From Angiostrongylus vasorum (taxonomy: Eukaryota; Nematoda; Chromadorea; Rhabditida; Metastrongylidae): a stretch of DNA of 64,000 nucleotides. A model generated the notes under the pieces. It was given only the letters and a program-made list of their open reading frames with translations. It had not been told where the DNA came from and ran no database searches. Below, piece by piece: positions 11,346 to 25,100 of this stretch. Both the position numbers and the translations under genes were made by a program. Each line of letters begins with the position of its first letter. The first letter of the stretch is position 1. The stretch spans positions 1,302,001 to 1,366,000 of the forward strand of contig JADANN010000389.1 in the NCBI GenBank assembly GCA_018806985.1, written 5' to 3'.

Positions 11346-12268
11346 GTTGATCAGAGTCGATGGTCCACAGCTGGACGTTGTCTTATCGAGTCGAATACAG
11401 TCGAGGGAACATCGCTCGAATGGTGAATTTCACTCGGTGGTGTCCTTTTATCGTGGCAGCTCAAGCATGTAGAAAATTATTGATTAGTATTACCAAAGTT
11501 GAAACAAGTCGATTTTTAGATATTGGCACGCTATGTGCCACCAAATGAAGCACCGATTGCTACAAGACGCAATGCCTGCCAAAAAAGCAGATCGTATTGG
11601 ATGGCGGGAATAGATTAACATCCGTCCTATATAAAATAGCACGCTGGCTGAAGTTCCCTTTCGAGCGGTGCTCCCTACAGCTGATTCGACTCGATGAGAT
11701 TAGGAACATCCACATCGCGGTAATGACCAGCAGTTGACCATTTGATTGGCAACAATTGATTATTCGAAGCTTAATCCTGGAATAGTTTCTCTGGAATTCT
11801 GCAGCCCTTGTCGCCGTCCTATAAAATTTTCGACTGACACCATGCCTTAGCTTTAAGGAAACTCATCAGTTATGTACAGCGCAGTATTACTTTGAGCTTC
11901 TTGAATCCACAGCTAGCCAGTTTGTTGAAAATAAGGTATTAGTGGGAAAAATGATAGTTCTCTTTGTATGTTCCAATCTGTGGCGCAGAGACGGTCAGCT
12001 AAATCTTCAAGCGAGATAACATCATCATCACATCATCAGCGAGATAACATAGCGATCATAGCGTTAGAAATTTTTTCTTCACATTTTTTATCTTTATCAG
12101 AAAACTAATAGAACAACATGGAATGACTATTTTGTGGTCGACTGAGCATCATGACATAAAAATCTTGATGAGTGATATCAAATACGTTTGGTCAATTCGT
12201 GAGAAATCCTATATAAAATGCAACTATGCACGGCCATCACAAGAAGAAGTGACGTAGATATAGAAAGA
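11346..12268. other. 3' flank of the SLC12-like gene
   Basis: No gene or shared repeat recognised. An imperfect CATCATCA run is present near 12020-12045. No clear AATAAA for the minus-strand gene was identified close to its stop codon. Confidence 0.35.
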
Positions 12269-12404
12269 TTAATTAAAATAACTCAAAACGGAGGTGCGAT
12301 TTCCCCTGACGAACAGTGTGGGTGGCAAGTTCCTGCTCATCATCTCCATCCATGACAGGTACAGGACAGCTGACATTGCCGACCGCCGTGGAATAGGCAC
12401 CGTT
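12269..12404 (-). CDS. SLC12-like exon, C-terminal end
   Basis: Follows acceptor TTCTTAG. Encodes [19 protein letters not shown], then [19 protein letters not shown] and stop TAA (12269-12271). SLC12 proteins typically end in ...VRGN..SVLTF(Y)S. Enters in phase 2, matching the previous exon. Confidence 0.85.
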
Positions 12405-13079
12405 CTAAGAATAACTGGGCTCATAAATGTAACTTCTCATCACAGGCATATCAAATAGCACTAAACTCTGTATATACATAAATGGATAAAGGATAAAGCT
12501 CTCGGCGCTGATCAATCCCTGAGGGGTGCGCCATGCATTCGACTTCATTAAGTGTCCTTGCATATATGGCCTTTACAATGACTCGCGGTGGCCTAACGAT
12601 GTATTGAGCCCGTGCTGACGTTCCAGACAAGTCTGGTACCAATTTGCCGACCCCGGAGGGATTGAAGGCTTGGTGGGTCATGGGCGCGGGCATCGATTCA
12701 CGTGTGTGTGGCAGTGGCGCCTCCAACAACGGCGCCATGCGCGCCCTTTGTATGTACATATAAGTATTTATATATGTATATATATATATATATGAGGCGC
12801 GTGTGGCGCAGTGGCCTGAGGCGCCCTCCAACACACACATAGGAGATCAATCCCCGCGCCCGTCGCCTACCAAGCCTTCCACCCAGCCAGGGTCGGCAAA
12901 TTGGTACCAGACTTGTCTGGGAGGATAGCAGCACTGGCTCGGTACATCGCTAGGCCACCGTGAGTCATTGTAAAGGCCAGGTATGCACTCAGTGACCTCT
13001 GAACGATGCTTAGTGAAGTCGAATGCGTGCCGCATTCCTCACGGATTGATGAACGCCGAGAGCTTTATCCTTTTTTATC

Positions 13080-13126
<47 letters not shown>

Positions 13127-16100
13127 AAAGACTCAGTCAAGTAAGGTCAGCTTAATAATCACCAAGTATTAATGAGACCGCATGTATCAAAACGCGGGAA
13201 AACGAGTACCACACCAAAATTTTGAAAGAAAATAATGAAATTTGCCTTTATAAATCCAACCAATCTACTAAATGTTTTTCATAACATGTATTTTGGTCTT
13301 TCTTTGACACTTCACCGCCTTCCTCGACGCAGACCTATCGCATTAATGTAACAGCAGCACTGTGGTAAATGAATGTCTACAAGCGGTTGCTGTTTTCAAG
13401 CACGAGGTGGCGCGTGTGGAAATCAAACTAACAACGTAACATACTTGATACTTGAATGGCCCGTCCTCATTGGTTGTGCGTGCCCCATCACAATCTCCAC
13501 TTTTCGGAGATTTGCTGGTTAAGCCATTGTGGTGGAATCCCGATGTCAGTCAGCCTGGCTAGTCTGCCCCAGGTCTTCACCACTTCAGGCCGTTGTAGCC
13601 CTTGTGGATCAGAGGGAGATTTGCCACCACGCCACTTTAATACCAGGACGGTGGTGGATCCTGGTATTGATTTACTCATAGCTAGGCTTCCTAATGGAAA
13701 CGCCGGACTCCCTCAGCTTGGGAGACCCCGCCGCGGGGGACGAATCCCCCCGTTGTACATCGCAACCGGACACCTAGAAACACCTCAAAACCACGATGAG
13801 GCGGTAAACCGCTGGGGGAACAACGCAACATAGACGAACATTACTACGAGGTCAGCTTCGCGGCTATGTTCTTGCAGCAGTTCACTCGTACGAAGATGTA
13901 GAGCTGTTTTTTGTTCAAAACTTCGAAGTTCTTCATCTGTGATAACTCCATGCCGTCCATTTTCGTTACCTTTAAGAGCTGAAATAAGTTCCTCAAAATC
14001 ATCCACTGTGGCTTTGTTTGGGGATCTATCGAAGGTGCTGATCACAATCAGATCGGAAGATTTCACTCCAATTTTGCGTAAAAGCGCTGCCATGTGTTTC
14101 TGGTCATTCGACACGCGATCACTTACTCCACCTTTTATAAAAACTCGTAAACGGGCTCCCTGAAATCTTATTTGACACCTATTATAAACCAACTGTAAAA
14201 AGTGGAGATCCACGATTCTGTACAACTTCCAACTTTACAGGAAATAAAACTTCAGAAAGAAAAAAAGCCCACTTCAAGATATGTTCCAGGCAGTTGGAGC
14301 AGATATGGAAGTAGAACTGTCAAGCCACCATCGTCTCGAAGCCACCAAACGTCAAAAAATTAAATGTCATTGAAACAGATCACATAAATTTGGCCTCATT
14401 TCAGTATTTGCTTAATGGCTCCCAACTTACTTACGTCTTTTATGTATTTGAGGTGTCCCAAAAAATTCAGATCGATGTCAATACCTTCATCGACATTCAA
14501 GAAAACTAACTGTGAGCTTGTATAAAACTGTTTAATGGCAGAACAACAAATGCTTCTAAGCCCAGGGTTAGAGGCATGGCTTCCTCTATTTATCTTTCCT
14601 TGTGCATGTTACGATGATGAAACTTTAATCACTGAATTCCCTCAACTGTTCTAACTTTTCACGAACTGAGTAAAACGAAGAAGATGGTTTCTGAGAGAGA
14701 CGGAGGAAAAGAAAAGATATAAGCGTTGATGACTCCTTTGATGAAAGACATGCATAGCTAGTATATTCATACACAGACTGCGCATGCTTAGATTTTTTAT
14801 AACTATCCACCAACATTCGCTTCATTAAGCATCGATAAAGTATTGATGATTTCTTTGTTTTGTTACAAACAGTGGCTTTTTATGACTTGTGCATTACTAT
14901 AACCCCGGTGCATTTTACAACACTTTTATTTGTCCTATTGAATTTCATGACTAGTAGTGAATGGAACTAACCTATGGTTCCTTTGTGAATTCGCGTTCTG
15001 AAGCACTCCAGCTGTACGGTCAATTCGGCGTTGTGGAGATTCACAGTGTGATTGGAGTCCAGCTTAAATCTGCTTCTCGTTTTAGCCAATTCATCGGTAA
15101 GCTCAATATCCTCAGAAAGATTCTATGAGGACAGCCGTTCATTGTTAACAGAAGGATTGCCCTCAATCAAGAAAATGGGTCAACTTACCACTGCATTACT
15201 ATTCTTGGGAACAAATGAAGTGGATTTTCGAGTCGCGTCTCCGACTGAAATTAGGAAAGGTTTCAAAAAACCGACGAAGACAAGAAGATTACAGTTTGTT
15301 ACCTCTAGAGGCCTCCTGCGATGGCTCACACTTGCTTTCGCTGGTATTACAACAGCAACTGGAAAATTTGAGAAAGTATTAAGTCAATAAATAACAAGGT
15401 GCTGTTTTCATGATAAGCACGCACGATGTTGTTACTATACTCTTTATTCACCGCTACTACCGTTTTGGCGGATTTCGCATTCTCAGAACTTGGAAAGGTT
15501 GAGTTAACTGCGATCTCGTCAGCCAAGCATAACCCCCCCTCCTAACAGAAAAAATCATGGAACCTAGATTTCAATCACATTCAAAACAAAATAGCTTCTT
15601 CGCGTACTCGCCTTTTTCTATGGGTCTTTCACTGAGTATTCCACACGGAGACTAACCGCACGGAGTTCACAAGGATAGGTAATACGTTTTTCTCACATTA
15701 ACGAGTGATAATGGCCGCTGAAGGGTGTGTGTGGCGCAGTGCTCGGAGGCGCCCTGCAACACACACGTGCAATCGATTCCCGTGCCCATGGCCCAGCAAG
15801 CCCATCCCCACGGGGTCGGCCAGTTGGTACCAGACTTGTATGGGAAGATAGCACCATTGGCTCGATACATCGGTAGGCCACCGCAAGTCATTTCAAAGCC
15901 AAGATATGCATTCAACCACCTCGAAACGATGCTTGACGAAGGCGAATGCATGGCGCATCCCACAGGGGATTGACCAATACCGAAAGCTTTATCCTTTTTA
16001 TTTTTTTTAGTGAGGGATGATTAGGGAGAAGATAGGGACAGTGTTACTGATACCGATCACAACGAGCGCGGTGCTGCTTCGATCCCGCTTCGGGCCCACC

Positions 16101-19100
16101 AAGCCTCTCATCCTTCTGGGGTCAGAAAATTTGTAGCAGAATTATCGGGTAAAAGTTTACTCTCGCCTTCAAAGTGGGAACGCGTTATCCTGGTTATCTC
16201 AGGACTCCAAGGAGAATTGATTCGATTAGCATTCTATGACACCCAACATGCGGTGAAAATTCTTAAGCAGCAGCCGACGTCGCATGTAAAAGTTGGAAGA
16301 CTTTCGTAGATGACGGATACGAGGAAACGAATCGAATGTGGGAAGTGCTGGGATCCGCACAGCAGATATGAAAGACAGGTGTTATAAAAAATAAAAAAAA
16401 TAACGGCGCATTCCTATCTGCGGTTCATTTTTGGATTCTTCAAATTTATCTAGAATACTCCGACGCGTTTACAGGCTATGTTCTAGATTTCTGTGCGTGG
16501 ACGATAACTTCTACTTCAAAATCTTTTCCGTCAAGTCCGACTTGCGCGCCTAGTAGAATATTTGGTTTAACTTTAAGTTTGCCGATTTGGTGTCTTTTAT
16601 ATGGCCGAAGAGTGGTCTACATCACTGGCTCGATACATCAGTGGGGCACCGCGAGTCATTGTAAAGGCCAGATATGCATTCAATCACCTCCAAACGATGC
16701 TTAATGAAGTAGAATGCATGGCGCATCCCTCAGGGGATTGATGGGAGCTTTATCCTTTATCCTTTATTTCTTATCAATTACAAAGTTTCAATTCGAATGG
16801 TTAACTCACTATGGGTTAAAGTCGATGTCATTCTCATCACCGTCGGCACTGATTGCGGAATTTTTCGTGCTAAAACGTTCAGTCAAGTCGAATCCGATGT
16901 TTGAATTACGGAAGATGGCCACACCCACATCATTCTCGAAAGCGTTTCTTGAATCGCTCAACGTCAAGTTGAATGCTTGTCATTATTTATCTAGAGAAGA
17001 GGCCGAAAGGCCCATTTGTGTAGGATTTTCCGAGGGGTGGCAAACTTGTCCCTATTTGATAAGCTTGTTCTTACCTAAATCCTATTCTCTTACTTACACG
17101 GTGCAGTGCTATGAAAATGAAACCCTATTGGTAGAAGTTCATCCTCAATTTCTGTGCGTTAGAGGAATATGAAGAGAATATGACTAATATTTAGCAAGTA
17201 AACAATTACTTCACAAATGGCCGCACTGAAATCTGGTGGGATCGCCTTTAGCAAGGATGTTATAAAGATGTTGAAAACGGGAAGGCAATGTGTTTACTGG
17301 TCCATCAGTGGTCTTCGTAACCGCGTAAGGCGATGAAGAGCGCTTTATCAATTGCAGGATGACCACCGGCAGTGGTTCGTTCATTAGGTGTGCCAAGTAT
17401 TGCATTAGACATAGTAAAGTAAAATTCACAGTACGATCTCGTAAAATCCGATAATCTCATCCACTCCACGTTTCTCCCAGTTAGTTTTGAAGCCAATCAT
17501 CAATATATTTGGGCGCATTTTACCAATACCAGAGCTCTGGAGCAATGTTATTGCACCTTCCACTTGATGTTTGTTGGCTACAGTAGCCGCGAAAGCTTCC
17601 ACATTACGGCTTTCCAACCATTCCGACATTTGTCTGTACACTTTCTTGGTTATGACTGCCGTGCTACTGCTCGTCGATTGCTAAAGAGAGGATCAGATTT
17701 TGCGTAAATCACATATACATAGGAAGTGAATCGGGCAGAGTATACACAATGGGGAAACCCATCACACCGGGATCACAAATCCACAAATGAGTAACGACCG
17801 TCCCATGGTGATATTGTTGGCGAAATCAACGAGCGCTGGTCTGGCAGCCGGGTTTCCAGTCAACAGTAACACCTATAACAAAATGAATAGTAGCAAGAGG
17901 ATTCAATGAAAACATTTGTAATCTGTTGAAAAGAAAATTCAGCACAGGTGTGGAATTACGATTGGCCTCATATCCAACTACTCCTGCTGAGTTACGGCCG
18001 AAATAAAAAGCTGCGTCGCAAAACAAATCAGCGACGACCCGTATTAATTGATTTGATCTCAGATATGCTTTTAATGACTTTTTCAAGTCCTGAGATATTT
18101 GAAATCTATACAGTTTGTGCTTTGCCAACAACTTCGAGACTAACATACGGTTCAAGGAAATAATTTGATTGAACGACTCTGTTGAAGGAACCACTATCAC
18201 TTCGTCAGCACTCGTGCATCTACACTTACTTGCGGTGTGTTCTTGACATTCACATGATGCTTCAGAAAAAGTGATTCACTAACTTGAAAACACTGATAAA
18301 TTGCGAACTGTGGGACCGATGGTTGTTCGAAAACCACTCAGTGGAGTGATGAGCCGTGTTTTCCGTCTTCAAAAAAGTCCCTTATGATGTCGAGGAGAAG
18401 ATGTTGCGTGTGAAATGCAAGATTGTTTAGATAAAGCAGTTTCTAGTCATCTCACTGTCTTGTTTCCTCTTTAACGACAGTACCAAATATGAAAGTCGTT
18501 TCGGAACACGAGATGTCATTTGCTGTGATGTAAAGCAGATTGCTTGCAAATATTCCTAATAGCAAGCCGGTACTTGAACAGTTGGTACCGTTGTCTTTGT
18601 TGAGGCAGGGTAGGACAGGGGTTGGTCATGCAGTCCACCTGTAGCCAAGGTGCTGGTTGATTCGACCCCTTCCTACGCTCTGCTGCAATTGATGTAAGAA
18701 CGCCTTAACTCGGCTATCGTCAAGATTGCAAGAAAAATCGAATCGACCAGCATTTTACGACATTCATAAAGAAGACGAAATCCTCAAGCAGCAACCGAAA
18801 CACTTCGCGAAATGTTTAGAAACCATTGTGGATGACGGATATGAGGAAAGAGAATCGTATGCAGGAAGTGCTGGGATCCGCACTGTGGCTGTGACGACGG
18901 GTAATATAAAATAATAGCAATGATGATTCTAGCTAATTGGAGCTTAGAATTCTTTCTGGTTGCCAAACGACACACTAGACATAGAATTCTTGAAGTTCCT
19001 CCATCAGCATGTGATATTTACCTATATCTAAGTGGTTCAACAGTAATGTATTAACGCACTACCAGTTAATGGATCAGTGAGTGGTATAAGTATACTCGCA

Positions 19101-22100
19101 GAAATCAAATAGTTCAAGAAGGTAGGAAGTATGGGAGCACAAATATTATATTAAGCACTGGCACCTGAGGCTTATAGTCAACATCTGCTTCTCGCTCCAT
19201 GTCTCGTAATCCACTGAGCGCCGTATCGAAAGACGATCCGATATGCTCCTTAGTAATTTGTGATTCTACAAGTGATTTCCATTTTTTAACTACTTCCTCA
19301 AATGCAATCTGTTTTTGATAAACAAATTATGGTTTCACTAAGTATCGTTTGTTTTCATGTTGAACGATAACATCTATTACCTGGATACTTGAATGGCCCG
19401 TCTTCACTGTTTGTGTGGCCATCAGTGCAATGTCCAATTTTTCGGAGTCTTGCTGGTTTAGTCATAGTGGTTCCCTGCAGTCCCGAGGTCAGCCAGGCCA
19501 AAGTCTGCCCCAGGTCGTCGCCACCAGAAGCAGTCACCGCCCTTGTGGATCAGAAGGAGATTTGCCACCATGCGACTAGTTTGATGCCAGGACGGTGGTC
19601 GATTCTGGTACTGGTTTTTAGCCGGGCTTCCTGGTGGAAACGTCGGACTCCCTTCTCAGCTTGGGAGACCCCGGCGGGGAGATAAATCCCCCTGCTGTAA
19701 ATCGTGGCCCGACACCCATAAACACCTCCTGGCCACGATGATGCGGGAAACCATTGCGAGGATAACACTTATTAGCATCTGTAGTTCTGCATTTGCTTCC
19801 CCCTGTCTCAAGCAAAAGAGATAATCGAACAAAAGTATGAAAGACCTAGACTTTTTCCATTTAAGGCTTCAAAAAGTGGTTAGTATAATTTAAGAACGAC
19901 TGAAGGATCTACAGAGCTTTTTTCCCCGTGATAATAAACACAAAAACGGTCGGAGAGTGTCTTCTGTGGAGCTGTGAGAGCAAGCAAAGCCACTATTTCA
20001 AGACAGGAAGGAAATGCGTTCTTCCACAGATTTTTTGGAGTAACATTTTCTGTCCTCTTCATCTCAAAAGTGAGTTGCAGCATGGACCACTGGAGGAAGC
20101 GAAAACCTTCCCGGGAATGGAATATGCGAACGGACTGTAGGGCCCAGCCTACCAACAGTTGGTTCCGAGCGTTTACACATGATTTATTTGCTCCTCTGAG
20201 AGGTTACACTATAGTTTTTACTTTCAAAAAAGGCAGCTGTCTTCGACATAATCTTTCCATACAGCCTCATAGAGATTTTAAGAACACGATCCGGTCAAGT
20301 AAAACTCACTTGATTGCTTCCACTTGACGTAGATGTAGAATTTGAGGAAGGTAAAGATGGCTGTATTTGTAAGTTTCCAACTAACGGCCAGCATTATGTG
20401 AACGCAAAGCAACGAGCAGACCAGCGCCAGCCAACGATTATAGTATCGAAACGCAGGCTTGTCAGCTGCAACGAAGTCGGAATTCAAATTCAGAAAAATC
20501 CAGAAGGATTTAAAAAGGTACAAGCCTAAAATGTTCTTACGCCCACTAGCTATGTCACTACTTAGAGCTTCACTGGTCTTTGACAACAAAATAGACTAAC
20601 TGAGGATGTGCGCCAGATTCGAGAGATTTGAAACAAGGTCGAAAGAAAATGAATAACTTAGAGAGTTCTTTTAAGAGAAATGGATTTCCTTCACTCAAGA
20701 TGTCTTGTTTTCTGCACGTGGTGAGCGTCTGTGAGCTGTCTTATGGGTAGCAGATTGGTGTGGATGACTTTTTTCACGAATACCGAAACTTACAGACAGT
20801 AGATTTTAAAGTAGGAAAAATCTGGCACGTACATTTGAGAGTGCTCATAAAAACAGCGTAGTTGAATAGCGAGTAGGTGGTCAGAAAGAAGATGGTCACC
20901 ATGCTTGCGACGATGTTAAACTCACCTGAAATCTACCACAGCTGAAAACTATTCACATTTTTTGTCTTCTTACCCAACTGTATTACCTTAACTCACCTAT
21001 TTACCTACCTCTGTCCAATTATAAACTATAAACAGCAGCTATGTTGCACTTATAGTTAGGCATAACAGCATATGTGTTTACTGATAAAAACAAAAGTTAA
21101 GTAGGAGTGATAAAGCCGTCCATCCGCTTTTCATTGGCTTTCAAGGCGTAAATTACAACCCCCTACCTTGGAAGGGAAAAAAACCAGGTTTTGTAAAACT
21201 AGAGCACTAATATAATGGGTTGGTACATTGCACCATTAATGCTTAAAAGCCAGCAAATCTTCTCTTACTTAGTACCTCATAGTTCGTCACTACAAGAGGG
21301 CAGTAGATAAGAAGTTTGCAAAATACTGTAAAGCTAATTCTAGCAAAAGTAAGAAAAAACGGTAGAAACCGCAGCTCGTAAAGAAAGGGAAAGATGGAAA
21401 AGCCAGTGCTTTTCAAAAAACTCACCGATCATGCTTAAGGCAACACCAGCAGTGGTGATCACAGCGAATGCAATCCGGGGAGCATCTTCTCTTCCGTAGC
21501 CACGTCCGAGCTTATCCCATCCAGGAACCAACCCGTCACTGCGCCCAACATCCTGATCTTGTCATTTACAGTTCAGATTAAATAAACTGAATACACACTT
21601 AGTCTTCTCTGGCATGTGTTGACCACTTCTCAACAAATAGTTTTGAACAATTTCGAACAGAAGGAACATCTAGAGTGAAAAGACCAGAGCTGTTTCAGTA
21701 ACCTGGACAGTTCGAGCTGCAGTGATGAGCGCCGTGTAAGCGCAGTAGAAAGAGGACAGGACCACAACCGCAGTAACGGGCAGTGATTTCAGCAACGCCT
21801 AAAGAATCGTTTCATGAAAACTGGTCTTATCTAACATCACGTTACTTCAAGTTGCCCATCAGTGCATTTGCCCAAAGTGAAACGTTTCCAAATTTCTTGA
21901 ACAAAACTACCATAGCGCATCCTACCAAGAACCAACTGTGTTCAATAAACTATTCGTTAATGTGTTTAATGGTATGACGCAGTATAAGCATGCAGTTCTT
22001 GGAGATTGCCATTGTATCAATAAGATGGTGAGCGCTTTGTGACCTATAAGTTTCTCGATAGTTCTGACTTACCATACTACCAAAACCATGTTCCAGAGTA

Positions 22101-25100
22101 GCGGCATGTGTGGAAACGATGAGGCTGATACTTATGAAACGAGCCTCAAGCGACGCTGTCATAATGTACAGTAGTGATGAGAGCACGAGTGCCAAGGTAG
22201 TGCCCCGAAATACGTCGTTCTGAAACGGTAGGCGGTAGAGCATACTTGGCAATTATGAGTTTTTATGAACTCTCTAGACGTTACTGTTCCAGTTATAAAT
22301 CGCTAGATCGATGAATAGGGAATTCGTTTCACTTTAAAAAAAATATCATGTAGGTGAGAAATCGTGTCTAACTTTCTTTAATGCAGCCGTTAGCAAATAA
22401 TATAATCAGAACGGACGGAAGGCATCGTTATAAAGATCAGATAAGCCAACTTGTATCAGAAACCTTCTTGCTAATCGTCGACAGCGATGAGCGATTGAAG
22501 GCAAAGCTTCGACTCGTTCTTGCCGCGTGCCAAAGTTTCTCAATTATTCTGCTTGGCCAAACGAAAAAGGGGAGGACATAGTTCTCCACCAACATTACCA
22601 TGAAGAAGTTTGACTATCGAGTTTGTGGTCTTCCGCTGTAGGCTTGGCATAATCTCGGGAGCACAAGCTAACAGGTCATGCTCGGCGGATGTCAACAAGA
22701 CGCGTAATACATTCGGCTCACCTTGTTTCCCAAGAGATACAGAAATGGCCCAGGTCGATTGTCATGGTTCAGAACTATCTGTGAAAAGCCGAACAAGTGC
22801 GTTTATGATAACTAGTGGTCGGTTCTTCAGGTGGGGTTTATTTGTTGCTATCGTTTGTTATGCGTAGTTTTGGTGTACGGCTTCCAGACGCATGTAAAAC
22901 CTTCGAAAAGATAGCCGTCAGAGCATCATTTCCGACTCGATGACAAGTCACGGAGGCAGGTCGACATGGCCTTCAAAGACATTGGGTTACAACTTCGAGG
23001 TGAGATTTTTGCAATCCTGTTCTTGGTACAGCGACTGCTTCGTCTAGGTAACAGAAAACAGCCATCTTGTTCATATAAATGGCAAATCTTTGGAGCCTGT
23101 TACATATGTTCTTCACAAACTCTACACCGTAAGCCAGCACCGTTGTTGTTCTCTCCTTAAGATCTTGTTATATCGCTTCTACGCAATGTTTTGTAAGCTC
23201 TGGTGCAATTAGATTATTAGATCGATTTTTTGTTGTAGAGAGGCGTCTGTTGCTGAGCTTCAAGCTCTTCGTCCTTTTGAACCACCGTGATCATGCTCGA
23301 AAATCCAGTTATAGTTCCCAGGATCGACTTTCTATTAATCTCGGCATTGGAATATGAATGCGTCGTTTTCTTGTTCAGCAATCGCGAGGTTGTTAAACAG
23401 CATACATTTACTTCCATACAAAAACACAATACAATACAACAGTAGCTGACGTTTCCGCAGTATCGCCTTCTTCAGAGCCTGGAAGGGTATACTGATATAC
23501 AATTTACTAGGCCAAACGCTTCAGTAACACTGACAAAAAAGTCAAAAAACTCTTTGGCAATTACATGATCAACAGTTTCTCGAAACATCACTTTTTTCGT
23601 GACTTCCAATGAGGAAGGTTAGAACAGCCGATTATAGTCGCATGTGGTTGATGTCTGCACCACCCCACATGAAGTAACTTACTTGATCGGGCCGTGTTCA
23701 CGAGTAGTGCTAAGGTTGATAATGCACAAGAATATCTAGGGTCACCGCACCTGGAGGCATGACCTTACAACGCGCTCTCACTACTGGAGTTGGGTCCAAG
23801 TTTTTCACCATCTCAACCCATTTATAAAATAACTGTGCTTAGGATCGCATGCAGCTTGTATGAACTTCAAGATCGACTGCGCTATAAGACCAAAAAAAGA
23901 AATAATAAATAGAAATGAAAACGAAGAAATGGCGCTATTACCACCATCTCCTTTCCTCAGAGCATTCTTAAGACAGCAGGACCCCAATGTCAAAATTTAT
24001 ACAAAGTTTCGCATGTTTTTCGGACGATGTTCTCAAAACCCTTTCCCACTATCGCGATAGAAAGTATATCTCTAACCTCACAGCTGCGCAAAAAATGTGG
24101 TATACGAGAAATTAGAAAATTCAAAGACCATTAGACTATCAGTTAGTGATAACGTAGAAGAGTTCGTAGTTATTCCTCGGCAGTTAGATGTTAAGATAAC
24201 GAAGGAACACCTTAGTGATGTTATCCTTTATCGTCCATCGTCTGAAAAAGGAACACAAAGGACAACAGCGAAAACTTAATGGATGGGTCACAATAGCAAA
24301 GGCGGCGGGCTTAAAACCATCCGTTACTTCGCATTTAAAAAGTGGATCGACCAACATGTGATGTTCTATACCTACTTATTAAAACACATAAGTTAGTATC
24401 AACTGATGATCTCACGTCTATCAATCCACTCTCCTACGAGGTTAGACCTATTATCAGCTGTGTAGACGGGCCTACGGATAGAATAACATGGTTTCTAGGC
24501 CGAATACTTACCCAATTGCTTAACCATATTCCATCTCACCTCACGAATACCCAAATGTTGCTAGAACGTCTACGTAACGCGTCTCCTAACAACGCGTACA
24601 TGATGGAGTCACTCGATGTTTCCGCGCTCTACACCAACCTATCGAATGACTCCACAATGCAAGCCATCCACGAACTTCTTGTTAAAGATGAAAGAGGAAT
24701 ACACATTCATGGCTTGTCTATTCAGCAGCTTATGGCTCTCTTAAAAGAGTGCCTAAACTGCTCGATCTCCAGATGGTCTGGGAAGTGTTACACGCAAATG
24801 AGAAGGCTGGCAATGGGACAGCGGTTGGCACCAACTCTCGCCATTGCGTTCATGTCTAAAATAGAAGCCCCAGTTATCGACTTCCAGCCGCTACTCTACT
24901 GCAGATAGATGATTGTTTTGTCATCCTCTCTACTCAGGAGGAGATGGACAAATGCTTTGAATTATTGAATGAGCAGTCTGAGCATATTAAATTCACCCAG
25001 GAGAAACCGAAAGAGACCTCGCTTTCATTTCTTAACGTTCAGATCAACTTATCAAGTAGCGGTTACATGACAAAGTGGTACCGAAAGCCAAGTGACAAGA

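Noticed and set aside
12451..12840. 129-codon minus frame and overlapping frames near 12.7-13.0 kb
   Set aside because: Lies wholly within two SINE S1 copies and a TA run. The same nonsense frames recur in every SINE copy.
15052..15390. 112-codon plus-strand frame
   Set aside because: It is the reverse of two SLC12-like exons and their intron. The minus strand has splice signals and phase continuity.
16714..17172. 152-codon plus-strand frame
   Set aside because: Starts in a SINE tail and runs antisense over the SLC12 exon at 16810-16947.
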